From the NCBI GenBank assembly GCA_036426205.1, contig CM071568.1:226216239-226280238 (forward strand): a stretch of 64,000 nucleotides of DNA, in the 5' to 3' direction. Below the pieces are notes generated by a model. That model was not told the origin of the DNA and did no database searches. It saw only the letters and a program-made list of their open reading frames with translations. This document shows, piece by piece, positions 24,250-36,439 of this stretch. Source of the stretch: Ascaphus truei. Lineage: Eukaryota > Chordata > Amphibia > Anura > Ascaphidae. The number at the start of each line of letters is the position of its first letter. The stretch's first letter is position 1. A program made the position numbers and the translations under genes.

Positions 24250-25250
24250 TGACAGGCAAGTCAGCAAAGAAGCCCAGCACCACGTGACAGTTCCCCCCCC
24301 GCGCAACGACAGATGGAGCCGTGCTGCCGAGCTCCAAGATGTGGCGAGAAGCCCGAGCACGCGATGAGACGCACTGCATGATCAATTTGACTGACACAGC
24401 CAAGGGCTAATAAACGAATACTTTGAATCTCTATTCTCAAGATGGAAAGGCTTTCAAGAGAATCTAAGACGCGAACCATGAATGGATAGAAATGACCTAG
24501 GTTCCCTCCTCTAAACAAACATCAGATCTGATCCAAGATGGATTAGACCCTGATATCCCAATCAAACACAGATACAGATTCCAGGCGGGACATGAAATTA
24601 ATGATTTAAAACAACGCCATGGAGGACCAAAAACAAGACAGAGACAAATCCTCTCTATCGGAAATCCCCCCGACTCGTGTTCCCAAGATTACCCTCGAAC
24701 CTACCTGCAAAAAGTGTTTCTGAACCTGATACCACCGTGTCTGAACACGATCTCCAAATGGACCAGAGGCCACAGGGCCCTGGGACCCAGTTCTCCAGAC
24801 CCGAATCGACCCAGAGATTCATCGTGAAACTCCATACTGCTCCACGAAAGAGAGGATGACGGCCGGGAGAGGAGCGGGGATATCCAAATAGAAACTACAA
24901 CATCCAAATCTTCAACGATCTATCCGGGTCCTATTGGCAAAGAGGAATGAAAGCCCCTCACCACACAGTCCTCGAACCGAGGAGTCAAGTATAGGTGGCT
25001 TACCCCTTCAAATTGATAGTTCCCAAAGCGGCCGATACATTCACACCATCTCAGACCCTGAAGACTCCCAAGACTTCCTAAAAGTCCTCGGTCTATCCCC
25101 CCGCAAGTATACACACCACCCCCCGTGCCCAGCAAGACAACCCCCCAGAACAACCAGAGCATCGGAGCGCATAGCTATTAGAGGCTTCAATAATTGCCTT
25201 GCCTCGCCTTCAGTGTTGGAGTCGAAGTCCATACCACTCCGCTACAAAAG
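24250..25250 (+). pseudogene. LINE ORF1 remnant (L1-type RNA-binding protein)
   Basis: L1 ORF1 proteins are trimeric nucleic-acid chaperones that coat the LINE RNA. Pieces of the family pattern are visible in shifting frames: DLQMDQRPQGPGTQ followed by RFIVKLH (24740-24835), as in the RRM domain; KYRWLTPS (about 24985-25010); and IDSSQSGRYIHTISDPED, then a KVLGLS block (about 25010-25095), as in the C-terminal domain. Stops and indels break it, the upstream coiled-coil part is not readable, and I cannot fix a start codon. After the C-terminal block the frame continues only as low-complexity Pro/Ser sequence to 25545. Confidence 0.65.
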
Positions 25251-25279
25251 GACCCCCCGAACATTAATCTACCTTACCC

Positions 25280-27890
25280 TCCGAATCCTTAACCGTCAAC
25301 CTCACTGCTCCCCTGCAACCCCAAGCAGAGATCGACTACGTCCAACAATCCTTTCCCCCGACTCCCCCTCCATCTCCCCCCCCTCCATTCTCTCCCCCCC
25401 CAAGTCTACTGATTCTCGCAAGGAAACGACAACCAAGTCCCCCACCATCCTGCCACAGCCTCTCCCCCTCCCCCACCCCCCCCCCCCGTCTCACCTTTTG
25501 GGGCTCTCGGTGTCTAACTCAGAAGGGATCCCCCCGTGCCAATAGCCACAGAAGCGGTCCAATATGGGCCCCAGTGACCTCAATAAATAGCCAGTCCCAC
25601 GGACCAATCACTTCCCCTCCGTTCCCTCCTTGCCGCCCTCTCCCCCCCCCCCACTTCCCCGCCCAGGCACCTGCAGTCCCTCGCCACCATTCCCCCCCCC
25701 CAAGGGTCCTCTGCTTCACCACCACCCACTTGCCCCCACCCCTCTTCCCCACTCCCCCACCCCTTCGTCGCGCCCCTACAACCTTACCAACTCCCCACAG
25801 CACAGCTCCCACACACCCCTTACTCCTCTCGCCTCTCCCTTACCAACCGGAAATCTGGTTCTCCCTCGGGAATGGCCCTGTTCCGGCACGTCCCCCCCGG
25901 AGCTTCCTACCGAAGTGCCTCGGCTGCGCCCCCGCTCTGAGCCCTGGGGGGGTGTAAGGAGGTTACACACGAGCCTCGGAAGACTTATAGGATGCCCAAT
26001 GCTGTCCTCCATAACAGCATAACACGGACATGAACGTTGGAGGAAAGGAGATAACTGGCTCGTGAATGCCCGGATTTTTCCCTAGTTGAGCGCTCCGCGC
26101 TCCAGTCTCCGCCCCACACTTAGACTGTCAGGACTTGTCCCAAGCAATAAAGAACCAGAGGGAAGGTCGTTACTATCAGCCCCCCCCCTCCCGTTTCTCC
26201 CCACCGTGTTCTCTATGCCTTCCTTCCCCCCCTTCCCCCCCCTCGGTTTGCTACCAACCCCCCCCCTCAGCTTTCTCCCCCCTTTCCCACCCCCGTGCCC
26301 AATCCCCCCCCCTCCCCCCTAGTTCTCTCCCCCCCGGTTCTCCTTCCCTCCCCCCCCTTTGGCGCCCCCCCCTCCCCCCCTTTCTTAGCCCTTCCCATTC
26401 GGTGAATGTTAAAATTCATCCCAAAATGTTATAACACTTGCATATTCCCCTATGTTCCATTGCCAAAGATAATCAGAAACATAACAGACCAAAGTATCCC
26501 CCTATAAATGTCAGATATTTGGCCCAAGTGGTATATAAGATTTATCTAACTTCCCCATTCCATCGTGCCAAAAGACTTTCTGAAATGTCTCATACCCACT
26601 GCATACCCCTCCGATAATGTTGACTACATTTTCTATGAAGACTTATATCCCACCCTTACCACCCCTGGTACTTATAAGCAAACACTGTTTCTAACTCATG
26701 TATATATGCGCAAATGGTATATAGATGCTCCAATATGATGCTTATGATTGTACGAGTTCCCCCTCCTCCTCCCTCCCCCCTTCCCTCCTCCCCCCTCGCC
26801 CCTCCCCCCCTCCCCCCCCTCCTCCCCTCCTCCCTCCCCCCCCCCCCCCCCCCAACTCCAACCAATGTAAATACAAGTTGTAAGGTTTATCACTGTAACA
26901 CCCTGTAGGAACGATGTCTAAATGACGCAGACACATGACCTTGACAAATGTTATAAATGTCTGTGCTAATATGATGTACACGTGTATAGCGCGCGATTCC
27001 CCTCCCTTCCCCTTCCTCCCCCCCTTCCCCCTCCTCTCTCCTCCCTCCTCTCTCCCCCTCCCCCCCCCATCCTCCCCCCTTCCTCCCCCCCCTCCTCTCC
27101 TCCCTTATCCCCCCTGCAAAAGGGGAAATACAGTCCCCAGTTTCTTCCCTGTCAACAAAAGGTACTACGTGGGTCTGGAGTCTCCCAACAAGATCCACAG
27201 ACTACACACTAACCTTAAATGTGAATATGTTATAAATGTGTAAATGTGTAGCGATATAGCTCTTCCCTCCCCCTTCCCCATTCTATAAAAAGAGGCATCA
27301 CAACTACTAAACCCCCCCTCCATTAAGCAAAAGGTATTCTATATTATGCGAACATCTCTTCAATGTGTAAATATGTAATTATGCAGCCATAGTGCTCTAC
27401 CTACCCTCCCCTCCCCCTCCTATAAAGGGGCTAACATGGCTCCCAAACCTTTCCCCGAGCAAAAGGTATCATAAGTTATGTGAATATACCATATATGTGT
27501 GAATTTGTAGCCATGTAACACTGTCGCTCCCCCCCTTGGGTTCTGTTATATGGAGGGTGTTTGGCCCTATCCCCTGTCCCACATCAGGTTTGGTGTCCTG
27601 GAAGGATCTCCAGGGGTGTTTGACCCCTCCACCATACTCACACTTGTGGCTAAGGTTATTTTTCTTGGGTCATGCAAAGGCCCGTCCACTCTCTCCGTCC
27701 CTACTGTGTCTACCCCCCCCCCCCCCCCCCCCCCCTCCCTGAGGCTTCCTTCTCATCTCCATCCCTATTCCTACTGGGTCCTCGCCCCATTTTTAAAAAC
27801 AAGACCCATTCCGGGGTCCCTTCCACCCACCCTGCCCCGCTCCCCAACTGGGCTCTTGACATGGGAAATCCAAGAGCTTCGGAGCCCGGA
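25280..27890 (+). repeat. Pyrimidine-rich inter-ORF spacer of the LINE, with degenerate tandem units
   Basis: About 2.6 kb dominated by C and CT runs on the + strand, for example 25360-25780, 26180-26390, 26758-26855, 26998-27115 and 27713-27735. Between runs from about 26880 a loosely repeated unit of 120-150 bp occurs: a CCCTCC block, a CTATAAA-like A/T segment, GCAAAAGGTA, then AAATGTGTAAATATGTAGC. The open frames here are proline, glycine or arginine tracts produced by composition and are not genes. Confidence 0.7.
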
Positions 27891-27916
27891 GCTCTGAGAA
27901 TGTCCCTCATAGTACA

Positions 27917-30900
27917 ATGTCTTCTATTAAACTAATCTCGATCAACGTAAAAGGCCTCAATTCAGTAAAAAAGCGGAAACTTGTACTACAGGACCTAAAA
28001 AAATCAAAAGGAGACATTGTGTTTATTCAAGAGACCCATTTTAACTCACCAAGACCGCCCAACACATTCAGAAGTGTATTTCCCCAAGCATACTTCGCAT
28101 CCTCACCAAGCAAAAAAAAGAGGAGGAGCCATCCTAATCAGTACGCCCCCAACGAGAACCAAATACCCTTTCTAACAAAATTTCTTGAGTCACTAGAGCA
28201 ACAATCCCTCTCCTCCCTAATTATTGGGGGGGATTTCAATATGGTTGCCTCATACGCGCAAGACAAATCCACACCCTCCACCCCCACCCATACACCATCT
28301 ACGCTTACTCCCTATGCCACCCAATCCCAAAAGAAGGCCCAAAAATTTAGGGACATCATGGAAGAGTACTCCCTGGTGGACATATGGAGGGCTCAGCACC
28401 AGGGTCAAAGGGACTACACCTTCTCTACACCTCATCAGTCCTACTCGAGGATCGATTATTTTCTAGGTACTAGAAATATCTTCCAGGCAGCCTCCCAGTC
28501 AAACATAGATCCCATCACCTGGTCCGACCACGCACCGATTGATCTCACTCTCTCCCTACCCTTTGTTAATAACACCCAATATAAATGGAAGCTGAACGAT
28601 TCCCTACTTAATTGCCCCGAAACAGAGCTCGCAATACAACAAAAACTGTCAACTTTTTTCCAAATTAATGCAGGATCCGTCTCGGCTCCAGCTATGCTAT
28701 GGGAGGCCCACAAAGCCTCCATCAGAGGAGATCTGATCTCAATTGCCTCCTATAAAAAGAAAACAAAACTCAGGCTCCAAAAAGATCTAACAAATAAGAT
28801 TGCCCAGCTGGAACAGCAGCACAAAACCACGGCGTCCAAAAAAATGCTAAAACAATTAACTCTAGCCAGATCTGCCCTTAAACAAACACAACTCGAAGAG
28901 GTGGAGAAGGCCCAGAGGTGGTCCAAACAAAAATATTTTGACAAAGGCAACAAAGCAGATTGGCTCCTGGCGTCAAAACTCAGAGCCATGCGAGTTAAAT
29001 CCCAGATAGCCCAAATACAGACCAGAAAAGGACAGGTTTCTTACATAGAAAAAGAGATAGCACAGGGATTTGCAGACTTTTACTCAGATTTGTATAATCT
29101 ACACCCCCCAGACTGAGACCCGGTTAGCCTCAAAACAATATCGCAATATCTAGCGCAGTGTAATCTCCCCTCCCTATCTCCGGAGGAGGTGGAGACTCTG
29201 AACAAAAACATTTCCCAAGAGGAATTATCCGAAGCTATCGGAGCTCTCAAATTAACCAAAACACCGGGCTTTTCGAATTCTTATTATAAGATGTTGATGC
29301 CGACCCTCTCCCCCTATCTATTAGATCTGTACAACTCTTTCCTGAAAGGAGAGCTGATTCCCGCCACAATCACGACGGCAAATCTGGCCATAATCCATAA
29401 GGAGGGTAGAGACCCGCTTCTGTGTGGTAACTATAGGCCAATCTCCCTATTAAACACCGATCTCAAAATCTACAGCAAGATCTTAGAAAACAGGCTAAAC
29501 ACAGTCCTCCCTAGACTTATGCATGTAGATCAAGTAGGTTTTGTGTCTGGAAGACAGGCCTCCGACAGCACCCGCAAAATCGTGGATATAGATGACCACG
29601 TGCATCTCACAGGATCCAAGGCAATGATTCTGAGTCTCGACGCAGAAAAAGCGTTCGACAGAATCAAGTGGTCTTTCCTAGACCAAACAATGCTGAGGTT
29701 TGGCTTATGTGGTCCTTTTCTGGAGGGTTAGAGTCCTCTACCAAAACCCAACAGTGTATGTCAAACTTTTAGATGGCTTCTCAGACCCAATAACAATTAG
29801 GAATGGGACCAGGCAAGGTTGCCCGCTATCTCCATTGTTATTCGCGTTAACAATTGAACCACTGGCGGCCAAAATTAGGGAGGAAAAAAGTATTAAGGGG
29901 ATCCAAATTGCTGAAAAGGAATATAAAATCTCCCTATTCGCCGATGATGTGATCCTGACCCTCGCGGACCCCCATATTTCCCTCCCCAATCTTCAGAGCT
30001 TACTGACCCAATTTGGATCAGTCTCTTACTATAAAGTTAATATGGATAAGTCAGAAGCCCTAAATATATCCCTCCCTGACCAGACGTGGAAACTCGTACA
30101 ATCTAACTACAAATACAAGTGGAGTTCCACCTGTATCAAATATCTTGGGGTTAAAATCTCAAACTCCTATAACTCCCTCTACCAGTATAATTACCCCCCA
30201 CTATTTGATCAGATTAAAAAAGACTTGGAAGCTTGGAAAAAACACCACATTTCATGGTTTGGGAGAATAGTTTCTGTTAAAATGAACGTTCTCTCAAGAT
30301 TATTGTATAATTTCCAAACCCTCCCCATAGTGGTGCCGCAGGCGGCCCTGAAGAATATCCAATCCCTTCTACTCCAATTTATATGGAACGACAAGAGACC
30401 TAGGGTCCTAAGATCAGTGATGCTCTCCTCAAGAGGGAGGGGGGTTGTGGGGGTCCCCGATATGGTCAGGTACTATCTCGCGGCACAACTGAAGCAGGCT
30501 GTAGTTTGGAATTGCGACCTGGCCTCAGCCTGTTGGCTCGCAATTGAGTCACACTACGCACACCCCTATACCCTCCAAGTGCCATTATGGTACCCAGGAG
30601 CAAGAGGTGGAGGACCACAGAGATTCGACCTCGGAGCTATGAGATGCACGTGGGACGCTTGGCTTAAAAGCAAAGGGAAGTATGGTCGGTAACCTCCCCC
30701 TCTCAGCTCACCCCAATCTTTGGTAACCCCAATTTCCCGCCAGGGGGCTCTCAAAGACAATTTGACCAGTTCCAAGGTCTCAATATTAGGATGGTTGCCG
30801 ATCCGCTGCAGAAGGGAGAGATCCTAACATTTCATGAACTAAAAGACAAACACCAGATCCAAGACCTCCACCTGTTTAAGTATTTGCAAATCAGACACTT

Positions 30901-31555
30901 CCTCCTTTTCCTTTCCCAAAACTCCAAATTCCCCACACTAACTAGGTTTGAGCCCCTATGCATTACAAACACTTACCAGAGGGGTCTAATCTCTGAAATA
31001 TATTAGGGGATGGAGCCGACAACTGATCCTCCGGCCCACCGGTACATGCAAAAATGGTCCCAGGAACTCGGCCTCCCAATAAACCTGGAGGACTGGGAGG
31101 ATGTCTGGGAGCAAGAGGCTAAAACATCAATTTGCACAACAATAAAAGAAAACATCTACAAAATTATATTCCAGTGGTACCTGACCCCGGCTAGCCTGAG
31201 CCAGATCTACCCCGGCACCACAGACCTGTGCTGGAGGGGATGTGGTCAAAAGGGTGACATGGCCCACATTTGGTGGTCATGTCCAGAGATCCAGAGATTC
31301 TGGACCATGATCCAGACACTTATCTGCGAGACTTTGGGGCTATCCCTACCCCTGGATCCCCTGACCCTGGTGCTGAGCAAACCCATTGAAGACCTGCCTC
31401 CACCATTATCCAGGCTGATTACGGCCATGCTGACAGTGGCCAGATGTTCGATCACGCAGCATGGAAGCAGGTCAAAGCCCCATCGAGAAACGCAGTAATT
31501 AGAAGGATCAATGGGGTCATGACCATGGAGAAGCTCACAGCCATGCTCCAAAGAA
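27917..31555 (+). pseudogene. LINE ORF2: endonuclease-reverse transcriptase, broken
   Basis: ORF2p nicks target DNA and reverse-transcribes the LINE RNA. The first frame (27917-29116) starts at MSSIKLISINVKGLNS and has the APE-type endonuclease signatures QETHF, GGDFNMV, RIDYFL and SDHAPIDL. The stretch between QETHF and YAPNENQ is far too short, so roughly 50 residues of endonuclease are missing. A TGA at 29114 stops it; the same frame resumes from 29117 with the RT fingers (NYRPISLLN) and DAEKAFDRI up to a frameshift near 29728. The next frame (to 30692) has GTRQGCPLSPLLFAL and FADDVIL, the catalytic palm. A second frameshift near 30690 and a TAG at 31004 follow, then a frame with CWRGCGQKGDMAHIWWSC, the L1 C-terminal knuckle. 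No single product is possible. Confidence 0.9.
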
Positions 31556-31879
31556 AATGCCACCATTTTGGAACACATGGGACCCTTGGATAGAGAGATA
31601 GGGCCATATAGCCCTCTCCCTCTTGGACCCACAGTAGACCTAAACTGTTGGGAACAGAAACCGGAAGCCTCCGGGTGTACCCCCCCTCCCTGCCTGTCTC
31701 CCACCCCCCTCCCTCCCTCTCCCTGTCCCTCCTCCCTCTCCCCCCTCCCTCTTTCTAAGGAAAACGGAAAAATGTTATTGGTAACCACCTGGTTGCACTG
31801 TTATAATGTCATGGGCTCAAGACATTGTTGTATGTATATCTATATGTGAACATTGCCAATAAAAAGATTGATACAAACA

Positions 31880-31894
31880 AAAAGGCAACTTTTC
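31880..31894 (+). repeat. Right target-site duplication of the L1-like LINE
   Basis: Copy of the 15-bp sequence at 24092-24106; it directly follows the LINE tail and is followed by a T run and the remaining intron. Confidence 0.85.
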
Positions 31895-32134
31895 TTTTTT
31901 TTTTTTTGATATAGAAATCTGCAGTTTTTGCCCTAAAGGCAATAAATGAGCTCATCAAGGGCAGCAGATCGATCTATCGACATTTTCAAACTACCATATC
32001 ATCCTACATATATATGCCTTCAAACACAGCTTTTTTTCCCCTTGATGTGACATTGAACAGATATTCTGTGGCAACCATACAATTTTCTGTTTACCTTGTC
32101 AACATAATAATCAATGTATTTCTTCTTTCCCTAG

Positions 32135-33932
32135 TTACCTTGTATAGTAAGAAGCTCAAACATGAATTGTGTTGTGACTCCAAATTCATCATGTCTTACA
32201 CCCAGAAAGAGGAGATGTTGCTTCAGGAGACGTACGTGGATGGAGTCATGGAACTAATCAGTGCAGCCAACGAAAACATGGGCAGAGTAAAAAACTTGAA
32301 TTCCCTGTTTGATGACAACGGGGTGATCAACGAAGACGGAGAAACTATATTCATCTTTGGTGATGCCGGCATGGGAAAGACCCTTTTAATCCAAAAAATG
32401 CAGTACATTTGGGGGAAAGGTGAATCCTATCCTGATATTAAATTCTTTTTTAGGTTTAGGTGTCGGACATTTAGCTGCTTTAAAATGAATACTGCCATAT
32501 CTCTAGAGGAGCTTCTTTTTAGATATAACTGCAACCCAGACCATGAGCCAGAAGAGGTATACAGGTATATATGTAGGTTTCCAGAGACTGCACTGTTCAC
32601 GTTTGATGGCTTTGATGAGATACATTCTGATTTTGACCTGAACCGTGTTCCAGATGTATCGTCACCATTTGACTCCACCCACCCAGTTGCCTTACTCACA
32701 CACCTTCTGAGTGGGAAGTTGCTGAAAGGATCCAGGAAAGTTTTGACAGCCAGGACAGGATGTGAAGTCCCACGCAATGTTGTCCGTAAGAAAGTACAAC
32801 TGAGAGGCTTCTCCACAGACAACCTGCTGGAGTACACTAGTTTATTTTTCAAGAACCCAGATATTCAGAAGCGTGTATTGAACCACCTCGAGGCAAATCA
32901 CAACTTCAGTAGCTTGTGCTCCATCCCTTTGTTTTGCTGGATCATCTTCAAGTCTTACCAACACTTCCACTCCACGAACGACAGCCACCATTTTACAAAG
33001 TGCTCAGTCACACTGACCGACATATTTTTACTCATTGTTGAAGTTTACCTGAACCAATCTTTCTCCATGAGAGAATCCACCAGGAGCCAACTGGAGACAT
33101 ATCAGAGCAGCAGGCAGACTTTACTGTCCATTGGAAGGCTTGCTCATAATGGGATGGAGAAGTCCCTCTTTGTTTTCGATCAGGATACCATCACATCTCT
33201 GAGTATCTCTGAGAAAGAACTCAAGTTGGGATTCCTCAGAACGATCCAAGAATACAGCGGAGTTGGGGATCAGTCTACTTTTGAATTTTTTCACATTATT
33301 TTGCAGTCCTTCTTTACAGCTTTGTTCCTTGTAATTGATGATTGTACCAGTAGTGCAGAGCTCATCAAATATTTCAGTCAGTGCACTTACACAGAGGATA
33401 ATAGAGAGCCTAACTTTTCCCCTCTCTCATGTGTGTGTGCAAAAAAGGGTAACAGAGGGGATCCCTTCAGGAATAATGACCACCTGCAATTCATCAATCT
33501 CTTTCTCTGTGGCCTTCTGTCAAAACCAAAAGAGTTCCTTCTGAGGAATTTGGTCTCCCCCTCTTCCCTCAAGACAAAGAGGAAAACACTCGAGCAACAT
33601 CTTTTTAAAAGCGTGAAATTGCACTTGAACAAACTGCCCCGTTCACCTTTTGGGGAGTTCAACCGTGTTCACGCCCTGACCCACTTCATTTGGATGGCAC
33701 GGTGCATATGCGAGACGCAGAACGAGAAGGTGGGAAAACTCGCAGCCAAAGGAATATGTGCAGATTACATTAAACTAAGTTTCTGCGGTGCTTCTTCCTC
33801 GGACTGTGGTGCCCTCTCCTTTGTGTTGAATCATTACCGCAAAAAACTTGCTCTGGAGCTGGACAACAATAATATAAATGACTACGGGGTGAAAGAACTC
33901 ATACCATGCTTCTGCAAGCTGATTGTGATTAG
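32135..33932 (+). CDS. nod1: nod1 large exon: linker, NACHT, helical/winged-helix domains, first LRR
   Basis: This exon (1798 bp) encodes the ATP-driven oligomerisation core. The acceptor is a T-rich tract ending CTAG at 32134; the exon starts by completing a split Val codon, then TLYSKKLKHEL, matching the NOD1 linker. Walker A GDAGMGKT lies at about 32359-32382. Walker B LFTFDGFDE lies at about 32593-32619, sensor TARTG follows, then PLFCWIIF and the winged-helix FEFFHIILQSFF with its conserved histidine. It ends in LALELDNNNINDYG and a split Arg codon (AG), followed by donor GTGAGC. There are no stops or indels over 599 codons. An open frame extends upstream to 32014 but that part is intron. 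If the CARD exon is unusable, the first in-exon Met is at 32191, giving a CARD-less protein. Confidence 0.95.
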
Positions 33933-34948
33933 GTGAGCAGTCTTCTGTCATTATGTTCTTGATTAACTGGGTAGTTCAAAAGTTCTAGTACCTCCTAGAG
34001 CAATTTAGATGTATTACAGTGTGTGATATCTTCTAATGAACCAACATGCGTTCATCGTAGACGTAGTTACAGTAAACAGAGCTTTCTAAACCTCGCAGAC
34101 CTTGACAGTGCACAGGGAAACTGGGAAGGTGCTGTCTTACATAGGACTAGGTACAGTGATATGTTTATTAGGTTTACATTTTTGTTTTTAAGACAAGTAT
34201 AAATATTTGACATTATTTTTGGAAGGCTATGCTGATAATGTCTGTACATTTTTTGAACTTGCAGTGTAGGTTGGGTCTTACTGCCCTTAAAGTCTTCTCT
34301 CCAATGGCTTGTGCTCCCACTTTCTGGTAACTTGTGCATACAATAAATATGATTGTTTCAACAATCGCTGCCTTGCTCCTCCAGAATCCCGGCTGCGAGT
34401 GTAAACTATAAAACATTGAATGACTTTATAAAAATAATGTAAAGATATTTAGATTTGTCTGATTTTATTAATTTTTTTTAACAAAAAGGTATCAATAGCC
34501 TAATTTAAACCACTATAAATATATGTAAATAAAGCAATAACCGCTTTTATTTGGAGACCACTGAATGAGGGGTGGTGTTTGTCAGTCTGGTAATTCCTCT
34601 ATCCTCCTTTGCCTTATATGAGATCCAATAAAGGGAAAAGTGTGATATGGGGGTTTGCCTATGCAAACTCTTGTTGAACACACAGGGACATTGAACACAA
34701 GGGAATACATGGAGAAAATCTAACTTCTCCCACTTTTCAGCTCACTATTCTTACTAACTAACACATTATTTTAACATACTTATAGTTGTCAGATTTTGGT
34801 AAAAGGGGTATCAATGACCCATATGTAACACATAAACATATCATTATTATTAGTATACCTTGATAATAGGAGGGACTGCCCTTCTAAGTTGCCATCCCCA
34901 CGTTTGCTCTTCTTTGTCATTTTTCTCTCTCTAATTATTGCACTACAG
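33933..34948 (+). other. nod1: nod1 intron, nothing recognised
   Basis: About 1 kb of AT-rich intron between the NACHT exon and LRR exon 1. No repeat boundary, RNA gene or open frame of interest was seen. Confidence 0.6.
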
Positions 34949-35032
34949 ACTCAGTGTTAATCAGATCACCGATGAGGGGGCAAAAGTGTTGTCTGAAGAA
35001 TTGACTAAATACAAGATCATTACATTTCTTGG
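34949..35032 (+). CDS. nod1: nod1 LRR exon 1 (84 bp)
   Basis: One leucine-rich repeat of the ligand-sensing domain. Acceptor TACAG at 34948 and donor GTATGT at 35033. Reads LSVNQITDEGAKVLSEEL then TKYKIITFLG, nearly identical to the first downstream LRR of mammalian NOD1. Length is exactly 84 bp, phase 2 on both sides. Confidence 0.95.
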
Positions 35033-35542
35033 GTATGTAGTAAGTGCTTCAGCCTGAATGCCACAGGTGAGATAATGTACATCAAAGCGGGGGGGTTCTA
35101 GACTGTGTTGCGTGGAATCTTGGCGTTCCGTGGGAGTTTGCCAGGGATTCCCTAAAATATAAATTGTAATATAGGATATACTACTATTCAAGATACTATA
35201 AATTCCTGTTCCCCACATGGCAGTGGGTACTAATTGGGATTAGCTACTCCCTGAGCATAGGTAAGAGATGAAACTCTTCTGCAGGGACCTGGTATACGAG
35301 CACCTCCCTTCCCTGACACAGACAGTCTTCCTGTCGTACAACATAGCAGTAGAGTTTGTTATTTTGTTAAATTGGGATTTACCAGAACTGTTAGTGCCGT
35401 TCAATCTGGGGGGGGTTGTCAGCAGCCTCTCTCCCCCTGAATTGCAATTTAAAAAAGGGTTAGGGGTCTGGTCTGTGGGACACACCCCTTATCCTATGAA
35501 CGTATAATATTATTATGGGGCTTAGATTTTAAAAATATACTA
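35033..35542. other. nod1: nod1 intron segment, nothing recognised
   Basis: Between LRR exon 1 and the Helitron; short frames only. Confidence 0.5.
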
Positions 35543-36439
35543 TCTATATATATAAAACTGAAAGTTTGGTTGTGTGTGGGTTTGTAAGGTTGCTCATTGG
35601 TTGCAGCGGCTCACGTGCTTGGCCTAAAGGGTGAGGTCACAAACACACACGCTCTCACCCTCACAGGCTCTTCACACCGCGTGCCCCTCTGACCGAGAGC
35701 CACACGCAGTACACCCACAGAATTATTCTCCTCCTCACCGAGCGCCGCCAGCCGCTCCAAACCCCAGCCGCACACCTATAGCCACTCCAGCCGCACTGCA
35801 CCATCAGTCCCTCACCCCGCCGCCTCACAACCTACACCCGGCCCGCCGCCGGGCCACCGCATCGCCCAGTCATTGTCACCCACGCACCCAGACACTGCCA
35901 ACCACCCACCCAGTCACTGCCACCCACTGCAAAGTCACTGCCTGCCTCCCACCCAGTCACTGCCACCCAACCACCCAGTCACTGCCTCGCACCCACCCAG
36001 TCACTACCTCGCACCCACCCAGTCACTGCCTCGCACCCACCCAGTCACCGCCACCCACCCATCCCAGTCACTGCCACCCACCCACCTTCTCGCACCCACC
36101 CAGTCACTGCCTCGCACCCACCCACCCAGTCACTGGCTTGCACCCACCCACCCAGTCACTGCCACCCACCGCCTCGCATAGTCACTGCCTCGCACCCAAC
36201 CACCCAGTCACTGCCTCGCACCCACCCAGTCACTGTATCCCACCCACCCACCTAGTCACTGTAAAGTCATTGCCCGTGACTAAGGGGGGGGAAATGGAGC
36301 TGTTAAGGGGGGGCGCGAGCTGTGAAAGGAGGGGGGGGGGTCGGGACAGTGGAAGGCGGGGGGGGGGGGGGGGAACGCAGCAGTGAAGGGGGGGAGCGGG
36401 AAAATTAAATCCCGGGCAACGCAGGGGCATATCAGCTAG
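35543..36439 (+). mobile_element. Non-autonomous Helitron, 897 bp
   Basis: Starts TCTATATATATAAAACTGAA after an A (35542) and ends CAGCTAG before a T (36440), the TC...CTAG ends and A/T insertion site of Helitrons. A C/G-rich short hairpin-like stretch CCCGGGCAACGCAGGGGC lies just before the end. Interior 35880-36260 is a His/Pro-coding-looking minisatellite, followed by G runs. No Rep/helicase is present. Confidence 0.8.
35880..36262. repeat. Minisatellite inside the Helitron (CACCCACCCAGTCACTGCCT unit)
   Basis: About 20-22-bp units with CCCAGTCACTGCC core repeated roughly 17 times with variation. The 251- and 102-codon frames are translations of this repeat. Confidence 0.9.

Larger units (their letters stand above)
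24107..31879 (+). mobile_element. L1/Tx1-like LINE, full length (7.77 kb), inactive
   Basis: Order seen: 5' region, eroded ORF1, a long pyrimidine-rich spacer, ORF2 (endonuclease, reverse transcriptase, C-terminal Cys/His knuckle), short 3' UTR ending in AATAAAAAGATTG and a short A/C tail. Perfect 15-bp target-site duplications bound it. The endonuclease motifs (QETHF, GGDFN, SDHAPI), the reverse transcriptase FADD box and the CX3C...HX4C tail place it in the L1 clade, closest in style to fish and amphibian Tx1/L1 elements. ORF2 carries two in-frame stops, two frameshifts and an internal endonuclease deletion, so it cannot move itself. It sits in the nod1 intron in the same orientation as the gene. 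Confidence 0.9.

Noticed and set aside
25519..27243. Many Pro-, Gly- or Arg-rich frames on both strands
   Set aside because: Low-complexity C/CT tracts of the LINE spacer.
31246..31788. 180-codon - strand frame
   Set aside because: Antisense of the LINE ORF2 C-terminus and 3' UTR.
32014..32134. Upstream extension of the NACHT open frame, starting at a Met
   Set aside because: The splice acceptor at 32134 and the match to the NOD1 linker only after it show the upstream part is intron.
35880..36260. CRISPR-like array appearance (regular short repeats)
   Set aside because: Units are contiguous tandem repeats without unique spacers, in eukaryotic DNA.
35631..36386. 251-codon His/Pro/Ser-rich frame
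   Set aside because: Translation of the Helitron minisatellite and G runs.
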